Source: Psychroflexus longus (lineage in GTDB: Bacteria; Bacteroidota; Bacteroidia; Flavobacteriales; Flavobacteriaceae). Taken from it: 50,076 bases of DNA. A program made the translations under genes and the position numbers. Below the pieces are notes generated by a model, which had not been told where the DNA came from, ran no database searches, and saw only the letters and a list, made by a program, of their open reading frames with translations. The DNA lies in the NCBI RefSeq assembly GCF_020164595.1, contig NZ_JAIQZE010000016.1:1-50076 (forward strand), given 5' to 3'. Position 1 is the stretch's first letter. Each line of letters begins with the position of its first letter. This document shows, piece by piece, positions 37,401 through 44,895 of this stretch.

Positions 37401-37644
37401 AGCTTACGGGAATCACTATTACGATATGTCCTTCCTAAAACTTAGAGAAGTGAGCTTAAGTTACAATTTTCCTTCAAAGCTGCTGGAAAATACATTTATA
37501 GAAACCGCAACCGTATCCCTTATAGGAAGAAACCTGGCTTTGTGGGCGGAAATTGATTACCTCGATCCAGATTCTGGTACAGACCAGAACATGCAAACGC
37601 CATCCATGAGAAATTTCGGGATTCACCTCAATGCTAAATTTTAA
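34462..37644 (+). CDS. SusC/RagA-family TonB-dependent transporter
   Basis: This 1060-residue outer-membrane protein imports a large nutrient using energy from TonB. A signal peptide (about 1-30) precedes a CarboxypepD_reg-like domain (about 52-135, SGQVTDKLSGEPLLGVSI). The plug (about 150-255) has RPLIVIDGVP and GAILITTKRG, and the 22-strand barrel ends in HLNAKF with the usual terminal phenylalanine. There is no STN signalling domain, so no anti-sigma partner is expected. The susD gene follows after 18 bp. The substrate is unknown: no polysaccharide-cleaving enzyme or peptidase is near. Confidence 0.96.
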   Translation: MNCNLRLKSFLKYIFILVFALCPFQKQSLAQTNNLNSATQQDLIPDSSFPLAISGQVTDKLSGEPLLGVSIIAMGTVNGTTTNYDGEFEIYLEEPTPGLTFSYIGFKTEEILLKNTEYLEVKLTSDINALDAVVVTALNIKKSKERLGYATQKVDGESLVKTQEANVISNLTGKVAGLTVFNSTDFFANPGYSLRGERPLIVIDGVPNTSTNLYELNGNDIESINVLKGAPASALYGSIGRNGAILITTKRGNTDGGLQVEVSSNTMFQTDFLRVPENQSQYGSGRNGVYKYTDGTGSGQEGSGFSWGPRLDRPDPSTPSGFVERVQYNSPIDPVTGERVPLPWVSRGQNNLDNFFRTGVISNTTLAVTAGNAERNIRVSVGNRYQRGIVPNTDLNNSNFSVSGRFKHKKLTVDASLNYNKQQSDNIPEVAFSSQSFIYNLALWMGANVDVNDLKDYWIPGQEGFQQRHYSTSFYNNPHFLANEFNRGYYRDVTYGQVFLTYDLAKDLTINMRNGFNYFSLDRTTKQPISFVRDFNRTDGNFSQSYNSGFDFNTDVFMNYSKVFSEDFNIQSTVGVSNLYRSSTASSVSTNGLNVPDFYNISNSRNAVQGSNFESESRISSAYATLDLSFFNSIYLGFTGRNDWVTTLPKENNSFFYPSVSLSYVPSKMFDLPEVISNLRVRGSWAEVSNGDFGGTYSHIAAYNSGLNWQNNASLVFPGNLISPDLSPQTSSAFEGGLVVGFFENRLSFDTNFIYVRNFNNLTNVPISVASGFSSRLINANEFEKKGFELVTRASPIKNKTFGWDVTFNLSQYRTYISEIDNQENIGQLREGDRVDKLFTTVWQETPDGQPIIGNNGINIRDPFNRHIGFRDPDWVYGFLNNFRYKNFNLFVGIDGRIGGLAESRTLRNLWWSGSHPGSVNEYRAASASGVSNYVADGVVVVGGDVQYDTEGNITSDTRQYASNEQVVNYEDYMTTYHSRAYGNHYYDMSFLKLREVSLSYNFPSKLLENTFIETATVSLIGRNLALWAEIDYLDPDSGTDQNMQTPSMRNFGIHLNAKF

Positions 37645-37662
37645 TTAGAAAAACGACAACAC

Positions 37663-39123
37663 ATGCAGTTCAAGACCTCATATTTACTTTTAGTTTTCGG
37701 TTTACTTCTTTTAGTGAGTTGCCAGGATTACGACGAATTTCAGAACGATCCCAACAGGACAACTCAGGCTAATCCGGGATTGTTGCTTACCAACATTGAA
37801 GTGAGCACCCTAAATTCCATAGATCTAAATGCTTCTATGGCCTCCAGACATTTGGTCAATGTCAATTTGGTTGAAGATTCTCAGTATTATGGCTGGGACA
37901 GAGCAAGCTTTGGGTTTTATAACACATTGAGACAGGTGAAGAAAATGGAAGAGGAAGCAGTAAATTTCCAAAACCAAAACTTCACAGCGATAGCCAGATT
38001 TTTTGAGGCGTTCATCTACGAGCAAATCACAAGACAATTTGGAGATATTCCACAATCGGAGGCGATGCTAGCCGAGTCTGGTAATTTTCAACCTGTTTAT
38101 GATCCGCAGGAACAGGTGTATCTCAGGATTTTTGAATTGCTGGAAGAAGCTAACTCTCTGCTGGAAGTTACAGGACCAGCTATCAATGGCGATGTTGTGT
38201 TTAACAATGATTTACTCAAGTGGAAGAAATTCATCAATAGTTTTCATTTAAGAGTCTTGATGAGCTTATCTGTAAGAGAGGACGATCCTAATTTAAATTT
38301 ACCTTCACGGTTCAACACCATTTATTCCAATGCTGGGGTTTATCCAATTATGGAATCTACAGACGATAATGCCTTTTATTCCTATTCCGAAGAAACAGGA
38401 AATGTTTATCCGTTTTGGAGAAACGCTTCTATTACAACTTCCTATATTTTGGAAGAAACCTTTGTGGAAAGACTTAAAACTTTTAGTGACCCACGACTGT
38501 TTGAAATGGCTTCGCCCGATAGTAATTCCAGTGACGACGATCCACTTTCATTTGATAGTTATTCAGGACTTCTTGGAAGTGCTCCTCTTAACGCTAACGT
38601 GGCCAGACTTACCAGTGGAGAAGGTTCGTCGCTAAATAGCCGTTATGTAGAAGATGCTGAAGCCGAGGTTAACCTTTCACTAGGCTTCGCAGAGTTAAAT
38701 TTTATCTTAGCGGAAGCCGCTCATCGCAATTGGATTCCTGCAGATGCCGATGGCTTTTATGAGGCGGGCATCAGAGCATCCATGGACTACTATGACATAG
38801 ACGCCAATCTGGTCGATAACTATTTAGCTCAACCCATCATTACTTATCAGACTTCAACAGGTTTGGAGCAAATTCTGACGCAAAAGCACACAGCTATGTT
38901 CTTGAATTCAGGTTGGGAGCCTTTTTACGATAACAGAAGAACAGGTTTCCCAGAATTTAATGTGGATGGCGGTGGAATCATCAATGAGGAAGGTGTTCCC
39001 AAACGCTGGATGTATCCTTTTTCTGAAATCAATCAAAATGTAGACAACCTCCAGCAAGCGATTCAGCGTCAATTTCCTCTGGGGGATAATGTAAATGCAG
39101 TAATGTGGTCAATTCAAAATTAA
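37663..39123 (+). CDS. SusD/RagB-family substrate-binding lipoprotein
   Basis: The 486-residue surface lipoprotein forms the lid of the SusC transporter and binds the substrate. Its lipobox ends at C20 (LLLLVSC). The opening DPNRTTQANPGLLLTNIE is typical of the SusD-like family 2 (PF12771), with tetratricopeptide-like helices and the late NSGWEPFYDNRRTGFPEF and RWMYPFSEINQN motifs. It stands between susC and a lipoprotein of unknown type. Confidence 0.95.
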   Translation: MQFKTSYLLLVFGLLLLVSCQDYDEFQNDPNRTTQANPGLLLTNIEVSTLNSIDLNASMASRHLVNVNLVEDSQYYGWDRASFGFYNTLRQVKKMEEEAVNFQNQNFTAIARFFEAFIYEQITRQFGDIPQSEAMLAESGNFQPVYDPQEQVYLRIFELLEEANSLLEVTGPAINGDVVFNNDLLKWKKFINSFHLRVLMSLSVREDDPNLNLPSRFNTIYSNAGVYPIMESTDDNAFYSYSEETGNVYPFWRNASITTSYILEETFVERLKTFSDPRLFEMASPDSNSSDDDPLSFDSYSGLLGSAPLNANVARLTSGEGSSLNSRYVEDAEAEVNLSLGFAELNFILAEAAHRNWIPADADGFYEAGIRASMDYYDIDANLVDNYLAQPIITYQTSTGLEQILTQKHTAMFLNSGWEPFYDNRRTGFPEFNVDGGGIINEEGVPKRWMYPFSEINQNVDNLQQAIQRQFPLGDNVNAVMWSIQN

Positions 39124-39128
39124 AACTT

Positions 39129-40139
39129 ATGCGACTCTTTCAAATAAAACCTATTTTTTTCGTACTTCTGAGTTTGATCTTACTAACCTCTTGTAGCGAT
39201 GATGATTCGGTAGCTTTGGTAAGTTTTTCTTCTCCAGATGTAGAAGTGGTGACAGATACACTCCAGCCGGTAACGATCAATTTTGATATTTCACCGGCTT
39301 CTCCACAAGCTTCCAATATAAGAATCATCGCCCCTCAAAATACCTACGGAAACCTTTTTACCACTGAGCCGCCGCTTAGTGGTGGAGAAATAAACATTCC
39401 GGTGAGTGCCGGAGCAACCTCTGCAAGTTTTGAAATGATTCTGATAGAAGAAGGGATTCGGTTTGATGGTTTTGCTCAGGAATTTGAAATCATTGCTGTT
39501 GGTCCCGGACTTGCCACCAATGAATTTGACGGAAGATATTTAAGCTTCAATCTAGTCAACGAGCGTGTGCAGGAAGACGATTTACCATTTATAGAAAACT
39601 TTGGAGTTTGCGGGCCCAATGGAAGTTTTGAACTTCCTCCGGACGGGTGGACGATCATTGACGTTGTTCAGAATTCTTTTGGCACTGGTGGTTTCTTTTG
39701 CTACACTGGACAAGGAGTGACTGGAGTGGGAACCAACCCATTTACGCCAGCTGGAGAAGCCACCTCTGGAGATGATTATTCTGAAGCCTGGCTCATTTCA
39801 CCGAGCATCAGCCTGGGCGGGGCAGAAGATCCTAAATTAAGTTTTAATTTTGACAGGCGTTTCGACGCCCCTATCGATGAAAATACCCTGGCTTATGGGC
39901 TTCAGATTTCGACTGACTATGATGGTACTAATTTCGAAACCGCCAATTGGGAGGTCTTCCAGCCTGCACTCGATGCCATGGTAGCCAATAATCCTGGTTC
40001 TGATGATATAAGCAATACGGGAGAATTGAGCCTTGCTCAATACGAAGGTGAAGACATTAGCATTGCTTTTATTTATAGAGCTGCAGACGCTTATTTTCAA
40101 GCGACTTCGATAAGAATTTCCGATGTTGTGGTGGAGTAG
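39129..40139 (+). CDS. Accessory lipoprotein with choice-of-anchor J-like domain
   Basis: The 336-residue lipoprotein has a lipobox at C22 (LILLTSC). An Ig-like region (about 30-140) is followed by a galactose-binding or choice-of-anchor J-like domain (about 150-335) with ENFGVCGPNGSFELPPDGW, YSEAWLISPSISL, LSFNFDRRFD and IAFIYRAADA. The ATG at 39129 is chosen over a GTG inside the end of susD. As the third gene of a SusC/SusD locus it is likely a surface protein that binds the same substrate. No catalytic motif is visible. Confidence 0.8.
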   Translation: MRLFQIKPIFFVLLSLILLTSCSDDDSVALVSFSSPDVEVVTDTLQPVTINFDISPASPQASNIRIIAPQNTYGNLFTTEPPLSGGEINIPVSAGATSASFEMILIEEGIRFDGFAQEFEIIAVGPGLATNEFDGRYLSFNLVNERVQEDDLPFIENFGVCGPNGSFELPPDGWTIIDVVQNSFGTGGFFCYTGQGVTGVGTNPFTPAGEATSGDDYSEAWLISPSISLGGAEDPKLSFNFDRRFDAPIDENTLAYGLQISTDYDGTNFETANWEVFQPALDAMVANNPGSDDISNTGELSLAQYEGEDISIAFIYRAADAYFQATSIRISDVVVE

Positions 40140-40266
40140 AATGGAGTGAATTACGAGACCAAGAATAAACATACTTTTTGGTAATCTTATCCTTTTCTGC
40201 ATTCACTGATTCTATTCTTTTTTAGTTATTGCAAATAACTAAATCATAATCCGTTACATTAGCACT

Positions 40267-41136
40267 ATGGAATTACTGGACTTTAAAGTTGAAGGCCAAT
40301 TGAAGTTAGACGACTTTCCCACTCAGCTCGATCATAAATTCAGCAATAAGTCTTTAAAAAAGCAGCTGAGGAAAGAGAGACGAGAACTTGGGAAGATGCA
40401 GAACACGCTCTATGCCCACGGTAAATATTCAGTTCTTGTTTGTATACAAGGAATGGATACTTCAGGGAAAGACAGTTTAATCCGTGAAGTCTTCAAAGAC
40501 TTTAATGTGAGAGGAGTGATTTCCTACAGTTTTAAAAAACCTTCAGAAAGAGAGCTGAACCATGATTTCTTATGGAGGCATTACAGAGCCTTACCAGCCA
40601 GAGGTAAGTATGCTGTTTTTAACCGATCGCATTATGAAAATGTGCTTATTTCAAGGGTTAAGCCAGAAATAGTTTTAAATGAAAGGATTCCACATATCAA
40701 TTCTCTAAAGGACATTACACCAGAGTTTTGGAACAAACGGCTGGAGCAAATCAATAATTTTGAAAAGACCATTCATGAAAATGGGTGTATTGTTTTTAAG
40801 TTTTTTCTTCATATTTCTAAAGGTGAACAGAAGCGCAGAATCTTGAGAAGACTCAACAAACCCAGTAAAAACTGGAAGTTTTCACCAGAAGATTTAAAGG
40901 ATCGAGAGCTTTGGGATGATTACACCAAATATTACGAGCAGGCAATTTCTGAGACTTCAAAAGAGCATGCCCCCTGGTACATCATCCCTTCAGATTCAAA
41001 GCATCATGCAAGATTACTCGTGGCCAGAACTATAAAAGAACGCATGGAAACTTATACAGATATCCAAAACCCAAGTCTCCCCGAAGCGCTTCAGGATCAG
41101 ATTTCGTATTATAAACAGCAGTTGAAGGATTCTTAG
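40267..41136 (+). CDS. ppk2: PPK2-family polyphosphate kinase, class III-like
   Basis: PPK2 enzymes phosphorylate nucleotides with polyphosphate. The Walker A-like loop GMDTSGKD is at 62-69 and the catalytic region includes FNRSHYENVLISRV and KFFLHISKGEQKRR. The 289-residue length and single PPK2 domain are usual. The overall sequence resembles class III members, which can take AMP to ADP and ATP; class is my impression rather than a tested result. It completes the polyphosphate set with ppk1 and ppx, 33 kb away, and may regenerate ATP from stored polyphosphate. Confidence 0.93.
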   Translation: MELLDFKVEGQLKLDDFPTQLDHKFSNKSLKKQLRKERRELGKMQNTLYAHGKYSVLVCIQGMDTSGKDSLIREVFKDFNVRGVISYSFKKPSERELNHDFLWRHYRALPARGKYAVFNRSHYENVLISRVKPEIVLNERIPHINSLKDITPEFWNKRLEQINNFEKTIHENGCIVFKFFLHISKGEQKRRILRRLNKPSKNWKFSPEDLKDRELWDDYTKYYEQAISETSKEHAPWYIIPSDSKHHARLLVARTIKERMETYTDIQNPSLPEALQDQISYYKQQLKDS

Positions 41137-41137
41137 C

Positions 41138-41188
41138 TGCCGGCTTCGATATATTTCGGTTTTTATCAATGAGCCGCGATTCTCCTAC
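41138..41188 (+). repeat. Dispersed repeat, left copy
   Basis: A 51-bp sequence starting TGCCGGCTTCGATA and ending GATTCTCCTAC recurs at 42551-42601 with about 9 differences. The two copies, in the same orientation, flank the EamA gene. Confidence 0.6.
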
Positions 41189-41308
41189 TGAGGCGGGCAG
41201 GCTTAGCCATAAGAGCTAAGGTTGTATATCTAGCCTACCTGAGTTTCTTTGGCAGGCAAGGCAGGCTCCGTTACCAGGATTGACTTCAGTGAGATTTCAG
41301 CAAGCATA
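41189..41308. repeat. GC-rich palindromic intergenic sequence
   Basis: Contains a CTTAGC/GCTAAG hairpin (41202-41220) and repeated AGGCGGGCAGGC and GGCAGGCAAGGC stretches. Base composition is clearly richer in GC than the genes on either side. It lies downstream of ppk2 and the convergent EamA gene, so it could also act as a terminator. Confidence 0.4.
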
Positions 41309-42250
41309 CTAATGGTTTTTAGTTAGTCCTCGAAGTCTAGGTGTCTTTCTAAGATGAGTAAATTGTTTTTTAAAATTGATTTGCGTTATTAGCAAGCCTA
41401 CTACAATAACGGTGAGACCTAGAATGTCCCAAACCAATATCGCATCTCCAAACATAAGCCAGGCCATAAACATCGTCACTGGTGGCCCAAGATAGAATAA
41501 GCTCGAAAAACTTGTAGCGCTCATGCGTTCTATCAGCTTCCAAACGAAAGTGTATGCAAGAAGTGAAACACCAAGAATGAGCCAAACTTGAGTGAGGATA
41601 AATTCAGTTGTCCATTCAGTGACTAAATTTTCGAAAAAAACAGCCGGAAAAAAGAGGACAACAGTTGTACCCAGACCTTGATAAAACAGGGATAGGCCTG
41701 AAGGTAATTTATTTACGCTTTTATTTAATTCCATATTGCGTTGGAATAAACTCGCCATTACCATAGCAATTATCGAACCTAAGGGGATAAGGTAACTAAC
41801 CACTGATGTAGAATTTTCTATATCAATTCTATAGGCAACACTTAAGACGACTCCCAAAAAACCAATGCTTAACCCCAGCCACTGTTGAATGGAATTACGT
41901 TCTCCAGTAATCCTACCCGATACGGAGCCTGTGACAAGGGGTTGTAATGAAATGATAAGCGCAACGATTCCAGCAGGCACACCATTTGAGATGGCAACTA
42001 ATGCGCACGTAAGCCAAACGCCATGTGCCAATATTCCAATCAGTAAATTGGGTTTAGCTTTCTTCCATGAGACCCATTTAAAACGTCCTCTTATGTTAAG
42101 ATAAGTCCATAAAAGTAGTGTTAATCCCAAATAACGCCAAAAAAGCAGAGTATAAGGGCCTGCAAACGGCAGACCATATTCAGCGCCAACAAATCCTGAA
42201 TTCCAAAAAATCACAAACCCTACAACGAGTAAGACAGTCTTTTTAGTCAT
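41309..42250 (-). CDS. EamA/DMT-superfamily transporter
   Basis: This 313-residue inner-membrane protein has ten predicted TM segments in two EamA repeats (about 5-145 and 150-295), with IFWNSGFVGAEYGLPFAGPY at the start and SLFYLGPPVTMFMAWLMFGD near the end. DMT transporters export or import metabolites such as amino acids or drugs, and the substrate cannot be predicted. It is monocistronic and flanked by degenerate direct repeats at 41138 and 42551. Confidence 0.9.
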   Translation of the reverse strand: MTKKTVLLVVGFVIFWNSGFVGAEYGLPFAGPYTLLFWRYLGLTLLLWTYLNIRGRFKWVSWKKAKPNLLIGILAHGVWLTCALVAISNGVPAGIVALIISLQPLVTGSVSGRITGERNSIQQWLGLSIGFLGVVLSVAYRIDIENSTSVVSYLIPLGSIIAMVMASLFQRNMELNKSVNKLPSGLSLFYQGLGTTVVLFFPAVFFENLVTEWTTEFILTQVWLILGVSLLAYTFVWKLIERMSATSFSSLFYLGPPVTMFMAWLMFGDAILVWDILGLTVIVVGLLITQINFKKQFTHLRKTPRLRGLTKNH

Positions 42251-42550
42251 AATACAATAATTTAAAGCAGCAATTAATCAAAGAAATTCAGGAATTACCT
42301 TAAAAAAATATTTTCTTCGGAGTATAATAGTTAATGTTTAATAATATTACTGCAGTATTCTGATTTTTGAGACTTGGCAGATTTTGATTTGAGCTTGTCT
42401 GTATTGCTGCTAAAGTCAGGCGGGCTATACGATAAGAGTTCTTGTTGGTCCTCGTCAATTCAAAGGATGCTTTGGACTTTTTTTAATAAAAAATCATTTT
42501 GAGTACTCGACTTTACCAAAAGTCATTAACAAAATTTAAATGATGAAAAA

Positions 42551-42601
42551 TGCTGGCTTCGATACATTTTGGCTTTATTCATTGCGCCGCGATTCTCCTA
42601 C
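42551..42601 (+). repeat. Dispersed repeat, right copy
   Basis: The second copy of the 51-bp sequence seen at 41138-41188, starting TGCTGGCTTCGATA and ending GATTCTCCTAC, lies in the same orientation. Confidence 0.6.
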
Positions 42602-42976
42602 CGTCGAATCACCGCCAGCTAGGGTTGGTCAAAAGTTAAAGGTGAATGGTCAACAATGAGCAGAAGATTCAGGAGTCACGAAATACGAAACACGAAACAC
42701 GACTTGTTTACATTACTTCCCAACGCCATCTGTCGGGACGCCCCTCTGCCAGGGCATTCGGGCAAGCCCGCCTGATAAGGCATTCGGGCAGGCCCGCCTG
42801 AGTGATTGTTTCGGACAGGCTTTTTTGGAATTTAACACTCGCCATCTTTGCCTAGCCCTAAAGGGTGGATGGCATCGTAGATTAGCTTTGACCTGTCTAC
42901 CTGCAGGCAGGTACAATCCCAACGAAAATACCGGTATTACTTGCCTCAATGACTTTGCCGGGCAGGGCCTGCCTGA

Positions 42977-43081
42977 ATGAATTCATTCGGGCAAGCCCGC
43001 CAGAACGAATTCATTCGGGCAAGCCCACCTGAACGAATTCATTCGGGCAAGCCCACCTGAACGAATTCATTCGGGCAAGCT
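42977..43081 (+). repeat. 28-bp tandem repeat, nearly four copies
   Basis: The unit ACGAATTCATTCGGGCAAGC plus CCACCTGA repeats at 42977, 43005, 43033 and, partly, 43061. Units 2 and 3 are identical; unit 1 has a few changes. Each unit has an internal palindrome, GAATGAATTCATTC at the first copy. No spacers occur, so this is not a CRISPR array. Confidence 0.85.
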
Positions 43082-43160
43082 CATTTGTCGAGATGGAAAC
43101 CCAACTTACAATTAAATAAGAATTTCTTTGTATTTGATGATCACTCTCAATACATTTGAG

Positions 43161-43241
43161 ATTCACACAGGGGTGCCTTAAAATAAGGGCTGAGAATATA
43201 CTCTTAAAACTGATCTTGGTAATGCAAGCGTAGTAATGAAT
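43161..43241 (+). promoter_or_regulatory. TPP (thiamine pyrophosphate) riboswitch
   Basis: The conserved core of the thi-box is clear: ACACAGGGGTGCC at about 43166, then GGGCTGAGA (43187-43195), then CTGATCTTGGTAATGC and CAAGCGTAG ending at 43233. ATTCA at 43161 can pair with TGAAT at 43237, closing the P1 stem over the region of the next start codon. This predicts repression of translation when thiamine pyrophosphate is plentiful. Confidence 0.9.
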
Positions 43242-44181
43242 GATAAATCATACACTTATGGATAAATTGACATTGGCTCTGGACTGGACGCCTAACACCA
43301 TTCACACTGGATTTTTTGTAGCACTTGAAAAAGGTTTTTACTCAGATTTAAACTTGGACGTGCATTTGAGATCGCCACAGGTCGATAGTTATGAATCCAC
43401 ACCAGCAAAATTATTAGCCAACAAAGATGTTGATTTTGCCATTGCACCTTCCGAGTCAGTGATTTCTTATCAAACTCTGCCCGATAAGCCCAATTTGATG
43501 GCCATTGCCGCCATTTTACAGGAAGATACAAGCGCGATTGTCACTCTCAAAACTTCAGGGATCGATCATATGAAACAGCTGGACGGAAAGAAATACGCGT
43601 CCTATGATGCGCGTTTTGAAGACACGATTATTTCGCAGATGATCAAAAATGATGGTGGAGAAGGTAAGCACATCAAAATCACTCCAGAGAAACTAGGCAT
43701 CTGGGATACGCTACTCAAAGGAGAAGCCGATGCGACCTGGGTGTTTATGCCCTGGGAAGGAGTAGAAGCTCAAAGAAAAGGAGTAGAGCTCAATGTATTT
43801 CAGCTCCAGGAGTATGATATTCCTTATGGCTATTCTCCTGTATTACTCAGTCATCCGGAAATTCTTGAGGAAAAGCAAAAGGCGATGATCAACTTTTTGG
43901 CAGCCACTGCAAAAGGTTTTCAGTGGGCCGCCGAAATCCCGGACGAAGCTGCCGAATTGCTATTGCCTCACGTCGATAATAAGGATATGGAATTTTTAAA
44001 AGAAAGTCAGCGTTACATCAGTAAATATTACCTCACTGACACTAATCAATGGGGAGAAATGAAAGCTGAGCGTTGGAATTCTTTTGTCCATTGGTTAGCT
44101 GAAAATAAATTGATTGATAAGGATGAGAAAAATCAATTGGATCAACAACTGCTTTTTACGAATGAATATCTAAACGAGTAA
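43240..44181 (+). CDS. THI5/NMT1-like (ThiY-type) protein without signal peptide
   Basis: The 313-residue protein (307 if the second ATG at 43258 is used) has the periplasmic-binding-protein fold of NMT1/THI5: LTLALDWTPNTIHTGFFVALEKGFY at the start and ANKDVDFAIAPSESV next. It sits directly after a TPP riboswitch, so its job is in thiamine or its pyrimidine part. Bacterial relatives such as ThiY are exported lipoproteins of an ABC importer for pyrimidine precursors, but this protein starts at once with the fold and has no signal peptide. The yeast THI5 synthase uses an active-site histidine and a CCCFC iron motif; here the matching position reads APSES, and no cysteine cluster occurs. No permease or ATPase gene is near. 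Confidence 0.88.
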   Translation: MINHTLMDKLTLALDWTPNTIHTGFFVALEKGFYSDLNLDVHLRSPQVDSYESTPAKLLANKDVDFAIAPSESVISYQTLPDKPNLMAIAAILQEDTSAIVTLKTSGIDHMKQLDGKKYASYDARFEDTIISQMIKNDGGEGKHIKITPEKLGIWDTLLKGEADATWVFMPWEGVEAQRKGVELNVFQLQEYDIPYGYSPVLLSHPEILEEKQKAMINFLAATAKGFQWAAEIPDEAAELLLPHVDNKDMEFLKESQRYISKYYLTDTNQWGEMKAERWNSFVHWLAENKLIDKDEKNQLDQQLLFTNEYLNE

Positions 44182-44485
44182 ATTTTAGTGATTGATTTAA
44201 GTTAGAGTTTGTGCTTGATGACTTCTTCAGTTCGATTTCTTTGACTTCTTTTAGGCAAAGAATTGTATCGAGAACTCATTCTAACTAATTCATTTTTCTA
44301 AACTTTATTAAATGCTTTAAGATTTAAGACTTCTCGATACAATCCGAACGAAAATGTTGGGATCACCCGCCTGAATGACTTCGTCGGGCATGCTCGAAGT
44401 GACAAGTTTCCCGAAAACTCTTCTGAGCGAAGTAGAAATCAGTAACAACAAACAAAGATTAATTTCATAATGAAGTTGATCTAAA
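44182..44485. repeat. Intergenic region with a degenerate hairpin repeat
   Basis: No gene. TTGTATCGAGAA at about 44263 pairs with TTCTCGATACAA at about 44331, and CTTCAGTTCGA, CCCGCCTGAATGAC and GCTCGAAGTGAC also occur in order. This is a decayed copy of the long repeats in the last 2 kb of the window. Confidence 0.6.
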
Positions 44486-44503
44486 GTTCGTATATTTGCG
44501 AAC
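44486..44503. promoter_or_regulatory. Operator/promoter of arsR
   Basis: The imperfect palindrome GTTCGTATATTTGCGAAC lies 12 bases before the arsR start. Its centre, TATATTTG, is a full match to the phylum's -7 promoter element. The same 18 bases recur at 44859-44876. Binding of the ArsR product would block the promoter; this is inferred from position and symmetry. Confidence 0.75.
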
Positions 44504-44514
44504 AGATTAAAGTT

Positions 44515-44814
44515 ATGCAACCTACAAAAGAACTACTTTCAGAAGAATTATTACAAACTGCCAAGTTTGCTAAAGCACTTGGTCATCCCATTCGGTTAGC
44601 GATTTTGGAGTTGCTTAATTCTCAGGCCTGTTGCTTCCACGGTGATATGGCCGAAATCTTACCAGTAGCTAAGTCAACCTTATCTCAGCACCTGAAGGAA
44701 TTGAAAAATGCTGGTCTTATTCAGGGAAACATTACTTCACCTACCATTAAGTATTGCATCAATCGTGAAAACTTCGATTTAGCCAAAAAATTACTTTCTT
44801 CAGCCCTCAACTAA
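44515..44814 (+). CDS. ArsR/SmtB-family repressor
   Basis: This 99-residue winged-helix protein has the ArsR family layout: AKFAKALGHPIRLAILELL, then the recognition helix VAKSTLSQHLKELKNAGLI. A likely metal or thiol site is C39, C40 and H42 in QACCFHGDMAE, near where SmtB/ArsR proteins bind metals or arsenite. Such repressors leave DNA when the ligand binds. It has its own operator and precedes a thioredoxin-rhodanese-permease gene run with an identical operator. The inducer is unknown: metal, metalloid or reactive sulfur are all possible. Confidence 0.92.
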   Translation: MQPTKELLSEELLQTAKFAKALGHPIRLAILELLNSQACCFHGDMAEILPVAKSTLSQHLKELKNAGLIQGNITSPTIKYCINRENFDLAKKLLSSALN

Positions 44815-44855
44815 TTTTTTTAGATCTTTGATCGTAGTTTTACGAATTGCGAATT

Positions 44856-44879
44856 ATTGTTCGTATATTTGCGAACAAT
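44856..44879. promoter_or_regulatory. Operator/promoter of the thioredoxin-permease operon
   Basis: A longer palindrome: arms ATTGTTCG and CGAACAAT surround TATATTTG. Its inner 18 bases are identical to the arsR operator. It overlaps the -7 element and lies 16 bases before the thioredoxin start codon at 44896. Confidence 0.75.
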
Positions 44880-44895
44880 TAAAAACGTAAGACTT

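Larger units (their letters stand above)
42251..43160. other. Long repeat-rich intergenic region
   Basis: Nine hundred bases with no convincing gene. It holds the right copy of a 51-bp dispersed repeat, a run of ACGAAACACGAAACACGA at about 42690, palindromic CCTGCAGGCAGG-type DNA at about 42891-42912, several CGGGCAAGCCCGCC blocks, and a 28-bp tandem repeat. A minus-strand frame (42713-42949) is translated repeat, not a gene. Confidence 0.6.

Noticed and set aside
42713-42949. Minus-strand frame of 78 codons
   Set aside because: It is translated palindromic repeat DNA (for example LPAGRQVK), with no start signal or family.
42977-43081. Possible CRISPR array
   Set aside because: Units are head-to-tail without unique spacers, and no cas gene is present.
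43240-44181. THI5-type self-consuming HMP-P synthase
   Set aside because: The active-site histidine position reads APSES and there is no CCCFC-like cysteine cluster, so the yeast mechanism is not supported.
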